From UBA11612 sp963662375 (GTDB taxonomy: Bacteria > Pseudomonadota > Alphaproteobacteria > Rhodospirillales > Rhodospirillaceae), in NCBI GenBank assembly GCA_963662375.2, contig CAXXRP010000002.1:1-64000 (forward strand): DNA of 64,000 bases, given 5' to 3'. Position 1 is the stretch's first letter. The number at the start of each line of letters is the position of its first letter. The position numbers and the translations under genes are program-made. Under the pieces are notes generated by a model. The model had not been told where the DNA came from and did no database searches. It saw only the letters and a program-made list of their open reading frames with translations. Shown here piece by piece: positions 1 to 8,608 of the stretch.

Positions 1-1
1 C

Positions 2-157
2 GATGACAGGAAGCTCGATCTCGGCGAGTTCGGCCGTTTGCTGAACTTCTATGCCGGATGGGGCATGCGGATCGCCTTCGTCCCCGCGGACGAGGTGACG
101 GAGCAGCCGGAGATCGAGGTACGGGATCCGCCGCTGGAGGACGAAAACCGGGAATAG
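2..157 (+). CDS. 3' end of an unidentified gene (partial)
   Basis: An open frame enters from the left edge and stops at the TAG at 155-157, giving 51 C-terminal residues. The segment has a short hydrophobic/aromatic stretch (residues LLNFYAGWGMRIAFVP) followed by a very acidic tail rich in Glu, Asp and Pro. Codon use is GC-rich with strong third-position bias, which is why I accept it as coding. I do not recognise the family. It lies beside a conjugative relaxase remnant, so a plasmid or integrative-element origin is possible but not shown. Confidence 0.4.
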   Translation, partial: DDRKLDLGEFGRLLNFYAGWGMRIAFVPADEVTEQPEIEVRDPPLEDENRE

Positions 158-375
158 ACGGCGTCGTTGTCGCGGCGACCATGGCGACCAGGGAGCCGAG
201 ACGCGGGTCCGAGAGCTTGCAGTCGAGCTGTCGTTCAATGGACTGGCTGGCGCGCGATGGCTTGCGGGCCGATCAGCACGAACGATACGTACAACCGCTG
301 TACGAGCCATGGGCGATATGCAGCCTGGAGAGCCGATCTACGTACAGGGCACGGCTAGGCTGTGATGATCTACCG

Positions 376-858
376 TCATCGAGAGTACGCGTGACAAGGG
401 TGCGCTTGGCGTTCCAATGGTTCTGAATTTCTCGGCTTCAGGTTCTTCCGAACCCGGCAATGCGCGCCGACGATACACTCGAGTTTGAATCTTGTCGTAG
501 ACCCATACGGTGCCCCGACGAGCAGAGAAAGGCTGTTCCGATACCCGGAATCACCAGACGAAACGGCAAACCCACTGACCCTGCCCGCCCACCGCGAGGT
601 TCGACGCAGGTCCCGAGGCGAGAGAGGATTGGGAGGGATGCGGTCGCCGATCAGCACGACTCGCGGAATGTGGATCTCGGTCGCGATACTCGAGAGGTCG
701 CGAGCCTGGACGGTCGAGGCGAGCGAGCCCTCGTCGACCACTAGGATGGTCTTCGCGAAGGCGGAGCGCATCTCGTTCGCGCCCTTCTTCGTGAAAGGAG
801 GAATTCCCGAGCTTGACGTGAAGATTCTTGGTGCGACGTTCGGGCAACCGCGAGGCAT
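376..858 (-). pseudogene. Remnant of a MobF-type conjugative relaxase/helicase
   Basis: The 160-residue frame contains, at about residues 27-68, a stretch that matches the Walker B part of TraI/TraA-type conjugative relaxases: an acidic VVDEGSLAST motif followed by VQARDL and IPRVVLIGD. In intact relaxases this is followed by a conserved KQLDAVDAGKPF-like segment; here the sequence becomes unrelated right after GD, so the frame is broken or the homologous DNA ends near 640. The protein normally exceeds 900 residues, so this is a small internal piece. Its ATG overlaps the stop of the upstream minus-strand frame (TAATG). It is evidence that conjugative-element DNA once entered here. Family assignment is from recalled motifs. 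Confidence 0.5.
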
Positions 859-1343
859 TATTTCGTCAACAACGTGTAGCTTTGAATGATCTCGCCTTCG
901 ACGTCTTTTGTGACGGAGCGACCGTTTCTGTCCACCTGGTTCTCGGCTCCGAGGCGGGCTTTGACGGTCTTTGCGAGACTCGGGTTGATCTGTTTCTTCA
1001 AGGGGTTGTTGTGTTGATATACATTACCACCGACAAATCGTGCGTAGTCGTTCAGCCACTCAAGATCTTTCGTGCACGCTCCGATCGCTAGAAGAGTGAT
1101 CGAGGGGTCGAATCGGCCGGCGCGGGATAGTTTACCGGCCGCATCGGCTACGCGGGCGACCAGCCTCTGCCGCAGTTCGGCGCGCTCCATATTCCAAAAC
1201 TTGAGGAAATTCTCGTCGATGTAGGACCCGTAGTCGTCTGTCCGGTGACCGAGCTGCGCGACGGTTTCCTGGATTCGCAGGGCAAACGCCGCCTTTTCGT
1301 TCGGGGAAGGCGAATAGCCGTTGAAGTGCGGAAGCGGGTTCAA
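858..1343 (-). CDS. Hypothetical protein, probably 5'-truncated by the IS element
   Basis: A 161-residue frame from a TTG codon at 1343 to a TAA at 858. The frame stays open upstream to a stop inside the inverted repeat of the neighbouring insertion sequence (about 1413), and I see no good ribosome binding site at 1343, so the true 5' end may have been lost when the IS arrived. The protein is soluble, with an Arg/Ala-rich helix in the middle and a C-terminal half rich in Lys and Asn. I recognise no domain. Composition is similar to a normal gene of this GC content. Confidence is limited because no family supports it. Confidence 0.4.
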   Translation of the reverse strand: MNPLPHFNGYSPSPNEKAAFALRIQETVAQLGHRTDDYGSYIDENFLKFWNMERAELRQRLVARVADAAGKLSRAGRFDPSITLLAIGACTKDLEWLNDYARFVGGNVYQHNNPLKKQINPSLAKTVKARLGAENQVDRNGRSVTKDVEGEIIQSYTLLTK

Positions 1344-1396
1344 CAGTGTGAGTCGGGTCTTCTTCAGTTCGATGCTCGGGCAGTGACGGACTTGCC

Positions 1397-1416
1397 AGAG
1401 GGCATTGTCAGACTAA
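1397..1416. repeat. Left terminal inverted repeat of the IS6 element
   Basis: This 20 bp stretch is the exact reverse complement of 2190-2209. The last few bases outside GGG may belong to flanking DNA that matches by chance. Confidence 0.88.
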
Positions 1417-2206
1417 CTAGCCCGGAGCAGAAGAAACCATAATACAGGACTTTCAGGCAGCAAGTTGACGCCACTCGGCCAGGGCGGTGGCTCGGGCTTG
1501 TTTGAAAATACCGCGGCGGTTGAGATGGCGTTGGGGGTTGAAGTGGTTGTGGATCGAGGCGTGAATGGAGGCGAATTTCTGCAAGGTCTTGATGTCTCTG
1601 AACCGTGCCATTGCCCCTTCCCGCCTTCGAAAGGGCTGATGTGAGTTTTCCGCCCGGTTGTTAAGCCAGCGCCTGGTCTCTTGGCAACCTTCATTGCCGA
1701 TCACCTTCATCGCCGCACGGTATGACTGTAGCCTGTCCGTGACGATCGTGGCCGGCCGACCATAACGCTTCATAGCCTGCTTCAGAAACTCAAGCGCGGC
1801 TTCACGATCCCGCCGTTTCGTGGCATAGACCTCAAGCACTTCGCCTTCATGGTCAACGGCACGCCATAGATAATGTGTTTCGCCATTGATCCGGACGAAC
1901 ACCTCATCAAGATGCCAGCGCCAGTTCGACCAGTTGCGCCGGTCTATCCGCCTCTTCCGGATCTCGGCGGCAAACAATGGACCAAAGCGGTTCCACCAGT
2001 ACCGCACGGTTTCATAGCAGATGGCGATTCCGCGCTCAAACAAGAGATCTTCAACCTGTCTCAGCGACAAGGGATAACGGACATACAGCATCACAGCGCT
2101 GCGGATGACCTCGGGCGAGCTATTGAAATAACGGAAGGGATTGTGCATCGCCGGAGGCTAGGGGACCTTACTTTTCAGCTCAAGCCGATTTAGTCTGACA
2201 ATGCCC
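1400..2206 (-). mobile_element. IS6-family insertion sequence
   Basis: An element of about 0.8 kb carries one transposase gene between perfect inverted repeats. The repeats read GGGCATTGTCAGACTAA inward from both ends; identity extends over 20 bp (1397-1416 and 2190-2209). Size, single transposase and terminal GGG fit the IS6/IS26 family. The 8 bp next to each end (1392-1399 and 2207-2214) are different, so there is no target-site duplication. IS6 elements often lose it by recombination between copies, which would also explain why different DNA sits on each side (relaxase remnant to the left, AT-richer orphan gene to the right). Confidence 0.88.
1453..2148 (-). CDS. IS6-family DDE transposase
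   Basis: This 231-residue protein catalyses replicative transposition of the surrounding element. Length and order of motifs are those of IS6/IS26 transposases: an N-terminal helix-turn-helix region (YPLSLRQVEDLLFERGI, about residues 24-42), then the catalytic triad, seen as WHLDEVFV (first Asp near residue 79), VTDRLQSY (second Asp near 137) and NNRAENSHQPFRRREGAM (Glu near 168). The frame is complete and starts with ATG about 40 bp inside the right inverted repeat. All catalytic residues are in place, so the element is probably still active. There is no sign of frameshift or internal stop. Confidence 0.93.
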   Translation of the reverse strand: MHNPFRYFNSSPEVIRSAVMLYVRYPLSLRQVEDLLFERGIAICYETVRYWWNRFGPLFAAEIRKRRIDRRNWSNWRWHLDEVFVRINGETHYLWRAVDHEGEVLEVYATKRRDREAALEFLKQAMKRYGRPATIVTDRLQSYRAAMKVIGNEGCQETRRWLNNRAENSHQPFRRREGAMARFRDIKTLQKFASIHASIHNHFNPQRHLNRRGIFKQARATALAEWRQLAA

Positions 2207-2209
2207 TCT
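2190..2209. repeat. Right terminal inverted repeat of the IS6 element
   Basis: Exact reverse complement of 1397-1416. It lies upstream of the transposase start and will contain or border the transposase promoter, as is usual in this family (inference). Confidence 0.88.
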
Positions 2210-2261
2210 CAACCTAGGTTTATAAACCCCTTTCAAAAGATGATTCTGGCATTCTTAAACG

Positions 2262-3326
2262 ATGATCGCCGGCATATCCCTACGACAGGTCGTTACGCAA
2301 ATTGGCAGCAATTTAGGCACCGATTGGCGGAATGTTTCTCCAGACCGTAAACATCGAGATTCCATAGTCTGGGAAATGTCTGCCAGCGTTTGGCTTCACG
2401 TCTTGCAGGCTGTTAAGTCCGGTCACTTGTTGGCTTTCATTGCCTCTAAAAACGGGCCAGTTCTCCTTCACCGGAACGTCTGGCCGGACGTTTCATCTCT
2501 CCAAGACACCAAAACAAGCACCTTTGCATCGTTGCGTTCTGGACACGTTTTCACCTTTAATTACGAAACCGCCGACTCAACTTATGTAAAATCCCAAGCA
2601 GAGTCGTTCACAGGTGACCTCTTTGTAGATCAACATTCTGCACATATTTTTCAGGCATTATTCAAACTTCAAGAATTTCACCAATGCCAAAGCGAGAAAT
2701 GGAAAACGGTCGGACTTTTGGGAGAACTACCTGCTCTATTACTTGGTGATTTGTTGTCGGAGTGGGCTCAGTCTGAGGGCATAGATCTAATTCCAATGCG
2801 AAAAACCATCATCGCGTCGCTCAAAAGAAGAGAACAAAGTCTTCCAAAACGTCAAGCATGGTTAACTCCATACGCTGTTTTCAAAGACGAAGGATCACTG
2901 GTAGACCCAGACCACGTCGAGAATATGGAAAGATGGGTATCTAATGGTGACGCCGAACTTGAAAGACACTGGACGGATTCATGGGTTGTGGGCCGAGAAT
3001 GGCTTCGGAAATTCTGCAAACTAGACCCAGCCAACCGGCCCTTCCCTGCATTCTGGGAAAAACCGACACCTCTTCCTCAAATTTTACTTGAATTGAAAAC
3101 CCGCCCTTCCCCGCTCAAGGGCCGTAAATATCAAGGCAAAGAAGAACGAAACAAGGAATGGCTCTTATTGGCTCAGGAGATCAAGAAACGCAATCCCGCT
3201 ATGTCAAAATCCGCCGTTTACTGCCAAGTCTCGAAGAATCGTGGCCTCAAAGAAAAATCAGAGACGATTAAGAGGACACTTGATCGGCATTATCCCTGTT
3301 GGGACAAAAAAGTTGGGCAGAGTTAA
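2262..3326 (+). CDS. Orphan protein of unknown function beside the IS element
   Basis: A complete frame of 354 residues starting 54 bp outside the right IS end. I do not recognise it. It is soluble, Trp- and Lys-rich, with no signal peptide or membrane segment. The last ~70 residues (a Lys-rich linker, then EWLLLAQEIKKRNPAMSKSA and a basic tail) look like a small helical DNA-binding tail, but this is only impression. The DNA is clearly more AT-rich than the core genes, and codon use is less biased, which suggests recent acquisition. The promoter may come partly from the adjacent IS end. No neighbour hints at a job, although the next genes downstream are all integration functions. Confidence 0.6.
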   Translation: MIAGISLRQVVTQIGSNLGTDWRNVSPDRKHRDSIVWEMSASVWLHVLQAVKSGHLLAFIASKNGPVLLHRNVWPDVSSLQDTKTSTFASLRSGHVFTFNYETADSTYVKSQAESFTGDLFVDQHSAHIFQALFKLQEFHQCQSEKWKTVGLLGELPALLLGDLLSEWAQSEGIDLIPMRKTIIASLKRREQSLPKRQAWLTPYAVFKDEGSLVDPDHVENMERWVSNGDAELERHWTDSWVVGREWLRKFCKLDPANRPFPAFWEKPTPLPQILLELKTRPSPLKGRKYQGKEERNKEWLLLAQEIKKRNPAMSKSAVYCQVSKNRGLKEKSETIKRTLDRHYPCWDKKVGQS

Positions 3327-3662
3327 TCAACGTCCCGAAATTGCTCAACTGATTATTAAAACTTTACAATCAGTTATCCAATTTTCCCGCCTCTATGGGG
3401 CACAGTTTGATGTGCTCGGTTTTATGCCTTTCCATGTGCCTATGGTCGCTTCTGGCCGCTTTTGGGCAATTGGTTGTGAACACTGGCAAATCTTCAGATC
3501 AGACAGAACATGTTGAACAGCCTAACGCGGTGACCAGCAATCACCTTTCGTCGCGCAGCCCATTAATCTCCCCTCTCGCAGCTCTGGCCCGCCTTCTCGC
3601 CAGGTCGGCTGCGCGCGCAACCCTCGCCACTTTAGCCACAACTCGTTCTGAGGTCCCCAACC
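3327..3662. other. Gene-free stretch between orphan gene and excisionase-like gene
   Basis: The first half is AT-rich and the second half GC-rich. Short frames exist on both strands but none has a convincing ribosome binding site or coherent protein. I see no hairpin terminator with a T-run. Confidence 0.5.
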
Positions 3663-3857
3663 ATGAAACTTAACCCCTCTGACCAGCCTTCGAAGAGCCT
3701 TCTCACACTCAATCAAGTTGCCGACTACTTCAGCATATCTAGCCGCACAGTAAGGCGCCTAATCGACAACAAGGAACTGCGCTGTGTAGTGGTTGGGCGG
3801 CAGAAGCGCGTCGATCCCAAGGATCTGGAGGCCTACCTGAAGGCCAACAAGACGTGA
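3663..3857 (+). CDS. Excisionase-like small helix-turn-helix protein
   Basis: A 64-residue protein that is essentially one winged helix-turn-helix of the excisionase/HTH_17 (MerR-like) type: LTLNQVADYFSISSRTVRRL at residues 14-33, then a short wing (ELRCVVVGRQKRV) and DPKDLEAYLK at the end. Such proteins bind DNA and, when encoded next to a tyrosine recombinase, often act as recombination directionality factors. It lies about 180 bp upstream of the first tyrosine recombinase on the same strand, so excisionase or regulator of the recombinase genes is the natural guess. Fold call is firm; the precise role is inference. Confidence 0.82.
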   Translation: MKLNPSDQPSKSLLTLNQVADYFSISSRTVRRLIDNKELRCVVVGRQKRVDPKDLEAYLKANKT

Positions 3858-3875
3858 GACTTTCTGGCCTCTATA

Positions 3876-3909
3876 AAGTAATAGTGTCCTACGATGTCAA
3901 GTAATAGTG
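3876..3909. repeat. Short direct repeats upstream of the recombinase operon
   Basis: AAGTAATAGTG occurs at 3876-3886 and again at 3899-3909, start to start 23 bp (about two helical turns). GTCCT at 3886-3890 and AGGAC at 3918-3922 form a possible inverted pair around the second copy. The AT-rich 3870-3985 stretch is the only gene-free DNA between the excisionase-like gene and the first recombinase, so the repeats are candidate operator or arm-type recombinase sites. Confidence 0.4.
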
Positions 3910-4035
3910 AGTATATAAGGACAGTATTCAGGACGATTACTGGTTATATATTTTCACTATATTGCTATTCTGTCCTCTTTTGTCTTCACTTTGGCTTTCG
4001 TGTCCCTTAACCTTGTTCACTACCGAGGATTAACC

Positions 4036-5796
4036 ATGACCAATATCGATAAAGTCCGGAACCCTTTCACCAGCACAGAAAGCCTTGCTTTTGCGGATCT
4101 GATTGCACGGATTAACGCCGATGTGGAACTGGGCAGCCGCGACAAAAGAGAGACACTATCGGCCCTTCGCCAGGTTCCAAAATGGCTTAACCGCCTTGCT
4201 GGCGAGGTGCCGGCCAACGCAGCCTTCCTGAGGAAAGCCCTGGAGACCTTCCACCCCGATCACGCCGGCATCTCGAAGAGGCGGTACCAAAACGTCATCA
4301 GCAAAGTGCACTTCGCGTTAAAGCACTGCAGCGTCGTTCTAAACGAGCGAATGTATCTGGCTGACTTTACACCTGAATGGCAGGCTCTATGGGACCTTCT
4401 CGACGGGCTGAAATATTACAGAACCGGCCTCTCGCGCCTCTTTCGGTTTTGCTCGGCACAACGGATTGAGCCAGAGCATGTGGACGATTTGACGTTTGAG
4501 TCTTTCTTGTTGGCCCTAGAAGCCGAGTCCATCACCAAGAAACCGCGGACCCAACATCAAACCGCCTGCCGCCTGTGGAACAAGTGCGTGGCTTCCATTC
4601 AAGGCTGGCCGCGGCGTCCGGTAACGGTTCCGGTCTATGGGGAGTTCTATACGGAACCTCTGGCAACCTTTCCTCAGTCCTTTCAAGACGATCTCGGTCG
4701 CTATATGGACCGCCTAACGCACGCCGACCCTCTCGATGAGGACGGACCGCCCCGGGCTCTGAAACCTAGGACGATCGCGGGCAAGCAAATGCAAATACGT
4801 CAGCTTGCGGCTGCCTTGATCCATCAAGGCCATGACAAAGGGGACATCGCTTCACTTGCGTACTTGGTCGAACATTACGAGCCGGCTCTTAGGTGGCATC
4901 TTGAACGAAAAGATAACCAGACATCTGGGCAAATCGCCGGGATGGCCGATTGCCTTCGCTCTATCGCCAAGTATCACGTGGGGGTTCCGGACGAACTGCT
5001 CAAAAAGATCGAGAAGGTATGCAGCCGGTTAACTCAACAGAACGCAGGCCTGACTGAGAAAAACCGTGAGCGTCTTATTCAGTTCGACGATTCCAAGAAC
5101 GTTCAGAAACTTTTTTGGTTCGGTAAAACCGCCTTTGATCGGGCCGTCAAGAATGACGATGGCAACCGTCAAGTTGCCCATGAAGCCAGCGTGGCTTTGG
5201 CCGTCGAACTGCTTCTCCATGCACCCATGCGTATCACAAACCTTGCATCCCTTCAGTTGGATCGCCACCTGCGTTGGGAGAAAGCGGGACGGAAGGGCTC
5301 GCTATCCATCTCCATAGCGGGTCACGAAGTTAAGAACGGAGAGCCTCTCAACTTCCCCTTTCCTGCTCCAGTCTCCAATATGGTGCGGACCTATCTGGAG
5401 AAGTTCCGGCCTCGGCTGTTCAAAGGGCAGAACGACTACCTGTTCCCCAGCAGGAATGGCAAAGCCAAGCGCTCGGACACTTTGGGCAAACAGATCAGTA
5501 AGGGGATCTGGGATACGCGTGGACTCCGCGTGAATCCCCACCTGATCCGCCACATCGTCGCCAAGCAGCTGGTCGAGTCAATGCCCGGCAACTACGAGTT
5601 GCCGCGGCGCATACTGGGCCACAAGAACTCGGACACTACCTTTATGTATTACGAAGGCAATGAGACCAAGCCCGCCATTGAATATTGGCAAAACCTGCTG
5701 ACTTCAAAGCGAGGGTTCGTCGGGTCGGCAGAGCAAGATGGTCTAAGTGATACCAGGGCCTTACGGGGACGATCTAGGCGCCCGTGGCGGTCATGA
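4036..5796 (+). CDS. Tyrosine recombinase (phage-integrase family), first of a pair
   Basis: A site-specific recombinase of 586 residues counted from the ATG at 4036, which follows a GAGG motif by 8 bp; an in-frame TTG at 3991 is less likely. The N-terminal two thirds are helical SAM-like/core-binding sequence. The catalytic domain shows the first Arg in PMRITNL (near residue 399), HLIR (about 502-505), LGHKNS (about 527-532) and tandem Tyr in FMYYEG (about 537-540), so the R-H-x-x-R-H-Y set appears complete. It is longer than most phage integrases. The gene overlaps the second tyrosine recombinase by an ATGA junction, so both are translated together. Confidence 0.9.
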   Translation: MTNIDKVRNPFTSTESLAFADLIARINADVELGSRDKRETLSALRQVPKWLNRLAGEVPANAAFLRKALETFHPDHAGISKRRYQNVISKVHFALKHCSVVLNERMYLADFTPEWQALWDLLDGLKYYRTGLSRLFRFCSAQRIEPEHVDDLTFESFLLALEAESITKKPRTQHQTACRLWNKCVASIQGWPRRPVTVPVYGEFYTEPLATFPQSFQDDLGRYMDRLTHADPLDEDGPPRALKPRTIAGKQMQIRQLAAALIHQGHDKGDIASLAYLVEHYEPALRWHLERKDNQTSGQIAGMADCLRSIAKYHVGVPDELLKKIEKVCSRLTQQNAGLTEKNRERLIQFDDSKNVQKLFWFGKTAFDRAVKNDDGNRQVAHEASVALAVELLLHAPMRITNLASLQLDRHLRWEKAGRKGSLSISIAGHEVKNGEPLNFPFPAPVSNMVRTYLEKFRPRLFKGQNDYLFPSRNGKAKRSDTLGKQISKGIWDTRGLRVNPHLIRHIVAKQLVESMPGNYELPRRILGHKNSDTTFMYYEGNETKPAIEYWQNLLTSKRGFVGSAEQDGLSDTRALRGRSRRPWRS

Positions 5797-6866
5797 ATAA
5801 GAAAGCAAAGCGGTGGGTATTGCCTTTTGACGCGTGGCCGGAACGTCATAGGGACGCGTGGCAGACAGCGATCGACCCCGGTGATGTGTTCACCGACGCG
5901 GGTCTTGCGTCCCATTGGACGGAAAAGACCCAACGTCAGATCATCAAGGACTACGGCATGTGGCTTAAGCAGTGCTTGAACCTGGACCCCGCAGTGCTCG
6001 CGTCGCCGGAGCCCATTCCACTGACACGAGACACCCTCCGGCCATATGTGACCGGCCTTCGGGACCGACTGGCTTCTGTCTCAGTGTGCAGCCGATTGCG
6101 GGGCCTGTCTGAAGCCTATCGGGTGATGTGGCCGGAAGTAGACCGGGCGCGCTTACGTAAGCTTCTGAGCCGCCTGCATCGTAATGCGGCTCCCTCTCGG
6201 AACAAAACGGCTGCGCTGATCTCCAGTCGCGAGATACTCGGAGGTTCTCTGTGCCACATGGAGACCGTCTTCAAGGCTCCGGCACCGTCAGAGACCATCC
6301 GGGCCTGTTGGGTCCGCAATGCCTTGATGGTGGCCTTGCTCGCTCTCTATCCCATTCGCTTAGCCAACCTGACCCAGATTAGGTTGGGGCAGCACATGAC
6401 ACAGGAAGATGATCAAGTCTGGCTTCGCTTCTCCAGCCAAGAAACCAAGGAAAAGCGTCCCTTGGAGTTCCTATTGGCATCTATTTTGTTCGAACCTCTC
6501 CAGGTTTATCTGGAAACCTACCGCCCAGTCTTGTTGGACGGTAGGGACTCAGAAGCGCTCTGGATCAGCGTCCGCAAGACCGCAATGGCTGACCGGGGCG
6601 TGTACGACCAAGTCGTTAGGACCACCAAAAAACTTTTTGGACATCCCATCAACCCACACCTGTTCCGGGATTGCGCCATGACGACCCTGGCGACGGAGGA
6701 CCCCGCCCACGTGCGGGTCGGCGCACGGTTGCTCGGGCACAGTTCGCTTAGGACAGGTGAGGACCACTACAACCAAGCCACCATGGCCTCAGCCGTCACC
6801 CAATACCATGAAGCTCTGGCCCAACTCCGTGGCAGCGAACCGCCTACTGAGGAAATAAACACATGA
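5793..6866 (+). CDS. Tyrosine recombinase, second of a pair
   Basis: A 357-residue recombinase. I chose the ATG at 5793 because it overlaps the previous stop as ATGA; an in-frame GTG lies 9 bp upstream. Catalytic residues are visible: Arg in YPIRLANL (near 189), HLFR (about 289-292), LLGHSS (about 314-318) and Tyr in EDHYNQA (near 326). It is only distantly like its neighbour, so the pair is not a recent duplication. Its own stop overlaps the start of the serine recombinase downstream (ATGA). Three coupled recombinase genes imply a single integration module; whether the two tyrosine enzymes act as a heteromer is inference. Confidence 0.9.
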   Translation: MNKKAKRWVLPFDAWPERHRDAWQTAIDPGDVFTDAGLASHWTEKTQRQIIKDYGMWLKQCLNLDPAVLASPEPIPLTRDTLRPYVTGLRDRLASVSVCSRLRGLSEAYRVMWPEVDRARLRKLLSRLHRNAAPSRNKTAALISSREILGGSLCHMETVFKAPAPSETIRACWVRNALMVALLALYPIRLANLTQIRLGQHMTQEDDQVWLRFSSQETKEKRPLEFLLASILFEPLQVYLETYRPVLLDGRDSEALWISVRKTAMADRGVYDQVVRTTKKLFGHPINPHLFRDCAMTTLATEDPAHVRVGARLLGHSSLRTGEDHYNQATMASAVTQYHEALAQLRGSEPPTEEINT

Positions 6867-8530
6867 CCCGTGCCGTCATCTACGCCCGCTACAGTTCCGA
6901 CAACCAGCGGGAGGCTTCGATCAAGGATCAGGTTTACAAATGCACGCAAGAACTCACTCGGCTAAATGCACGCTGCGTCAATACCTATACCGATGCCGCC
7001 ATTAGTGGGTCGACCCGCCTACGTCCGGCGTTCCAGCGCCTTTTGCAGGACGCTCGTGCCAGCGCATTTGATCTGGTGATAGCCGAGGCGCTCGATCGCC
7101 TGTCCCGGGACCAGGAAGACGTGGCCGGACTGTTCAAGCAGCTCAAGTTCCAAGGGATACAGTTGATCACCCTGTCCGAGGGTGAGATCACGGAACTCCA
7201 TATTGGCCTCAAAGGCACCATGAATGCCCTGTTCCTCAAGGATCTGGCCATCAAGACCCACCGGGGTATGGAAGGCCAGGTTCGTAGGGGCAAGTCCGCC
7301 GGCGGCAAGGCCTACGGTTATGATGTTGTTCGTCAGTATTCCGAAGATGGCAGCCCCATTAGCGGCGAACGCAAGATCAATAGGGCTGAAGCCGAGGTGG
7401 TTCAGCGCATCTTCACTCTTTTTGCCGCGGGGCAATCGCCCCGTTCCATCGCCAGGTCCCTAAACGAAGGAAATGTCCCCAGCCCGGGCGGCCGGCTATG
7501 GTCGGACACAACAATACGGGGCCACGCCACCCGGCGCACCGGGGTCCTGAGAAACGATCTCTATCGGGGAAAATTGCTCTGGAATAAGCAGCACTACGTC
7601 AAAGACCCCAACACCGGCAGACGGCTTGCCCGGCTCAACCCGGCAAAAGAATGGATCTGGCAGGACGTACCCGGCCTACGGGTCATCGATGACCGGCTAT
7701 GGGACGCTGTTCAGGAGCGCCTGGACGGCATCCGTTCCTCAACCTTGGTTAAGAAAGCCCTCGCGCAACGGATTTGGGAGAAGCGCCGGGCCAAACATCT
7801 GCTTACGGGCCTTACCAAATGCGGAATATGTGGCGGATCCCTGACGTCCGTGGGACGCGATTATCTGGCCTGCAGTAAGGCCAGGAAACAAGGAACCTGC
7901 ACCAACAAACGGGGCGTCCGTCGGCATCTCCTCGAGAATCTGGTCCTGACAGGGCTCAAGGACAATCTCATGAAACCGGAGATGGTTGAGGAGTTTGTCC
8001 GTGCTTATCACGAGGAGATCAACAAGAAGGCAGCCGACCAGGGTGCCACACGCGATCGCGTCGAGGCCGAACTCGGCAAGGTCACCAAAAAGCTGGATGC
8101 CTTAATCGATGCCGTTGCCTCAGGTTACCGGTCCGACAGCCTGCAGCTAAAGCTGGACAGCTTGGAGGAGAAGAAATCCGCTTTGGAGATCCGACTTACC
8201 GAGCCAGCACCTTCACCGGTGCGCTTCCACCCGAAGCTACCCGAACTCTATCGCAAGAAGGTTGAATACCTGGGCGAGGCCCTTAGCGACCCGACAATTC
8301 GCGATGAGGCCTTCTCGATCCTCCGCGACCTCATTCAAGGGGTCGTCGTCACGCCGGGACCAAAGCGGTCGTTCAGCGTGGAACTCATTGGAGAGATTAC
8401 CAAAATGATCGCGCTGCCCGACGATAAGGCGATGATCGACGAAAGTTCGGTAAAGGTGGTTGCGGGTCCCCGCAACTATTGCTCTCTCCAGCCCGGTTCC
8501 GATGGAACCGGGCTGGTTTGCTACGGATAA
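6863..8530 (+). CDS. Large serine recombinase, first copy
   Basis: A 555-residue serine recombinase of the resolvase/integrase superfamily. The resolvase domain at the N-terminus has the nucleophile in YARYSSDNQ (Ser near residue 11) and the EALDRLSRDQ motif (about 75-84). It is followed by a recombinase domain (about 150-260), a zinc ribbon with cysteines in CGICGGSL and LACSKARKQGTC (about 320-345), and a coiled-coil (about 385-450). This is the arrangement of large serine integrases. The start overlaps the stop of the tyrosine recombinase upstream. A perfect hairpin sits on its last codons. Finding it translationally coupled to tyrosine recombinases is unusual. Confidence 0.93.
   Translation: MTRAVIYARYSSDNQREASIKDQVYKCTQELTRLNARCVNTYTDAAISGSTRLRPAFQRLLQDARASAFDLVIAEALDRLSRDQEDVAGLFKQLKFQGIQLITLSEGEITELHIGLKGTMNALFLKDLAIKTHRGMEGQVRRGKSAGGKAYGYDVVRQYSEDGSPISGERKINRAEAEVVQRIFTLFAAGQSPRSIARSLNEGNVPSPGGRLWSDTTIRGHATRRTGVLRNDLYRGKLLWNKQHYVKDPNTGRRLARLNPAKEWIWQDVPGLRVIDDRLWDAVQERLDGIRSSTLVKKALAQRIWEKRRAKHLLTGLTKCGICGGSLTSVGRDYLACSKARKQGTCTNKRGVRRHLLENLVLTGLKDNLMKPEMVEEFVRAYHEEINKKAADQGATRDRVEAELGKVTKKLDALIDAVASGYRSDSLQLKLDSLEEKKSALEIRLTEPAPSPVRFHPKLPELYRKKVEYLGEALSDPTIRDEAFSILRDLIQGVVVTPGPKRSFSVELIGEITKMIALPDDKAMIDESSVKVVAGPRNYCSLQPGSDGTGLVCYG
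8490..8514. terminator. Perfect 11 bp hairpin across the end of the serine recombinase gene
   Basis: AGCCCGGTTCC, a GAT loop and its exact complement form a strong stem 14 bp before the stop codon. It is followed by GGTTTG rather than a T-run, so termination would be weak. It could instead be a structured recombination site; I cannot decide. Confidence 0.4.
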
Positions 8531-8608
8531 ACCCACGAGAATTGACTGGCTTTGCTTGGCAATGAGAGCGTTGCTGTCCCTCCTGAATTGCAATTTCAGC
8601 GAGGTGCA

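Noticed and set aside
3522..3716. 64-codon minus-strand frame overlapping the excisionase-like gene start
   Set aside because: No recognisable domain, weak start, and it overlaps a gene with a clear helix-turn-helix.
4036..6866. RIT element (three tyrosine recombinases in trio)
   Set aside because: Only two tyrosine recombinases are present; the third coupled gene is a serine recombinase.
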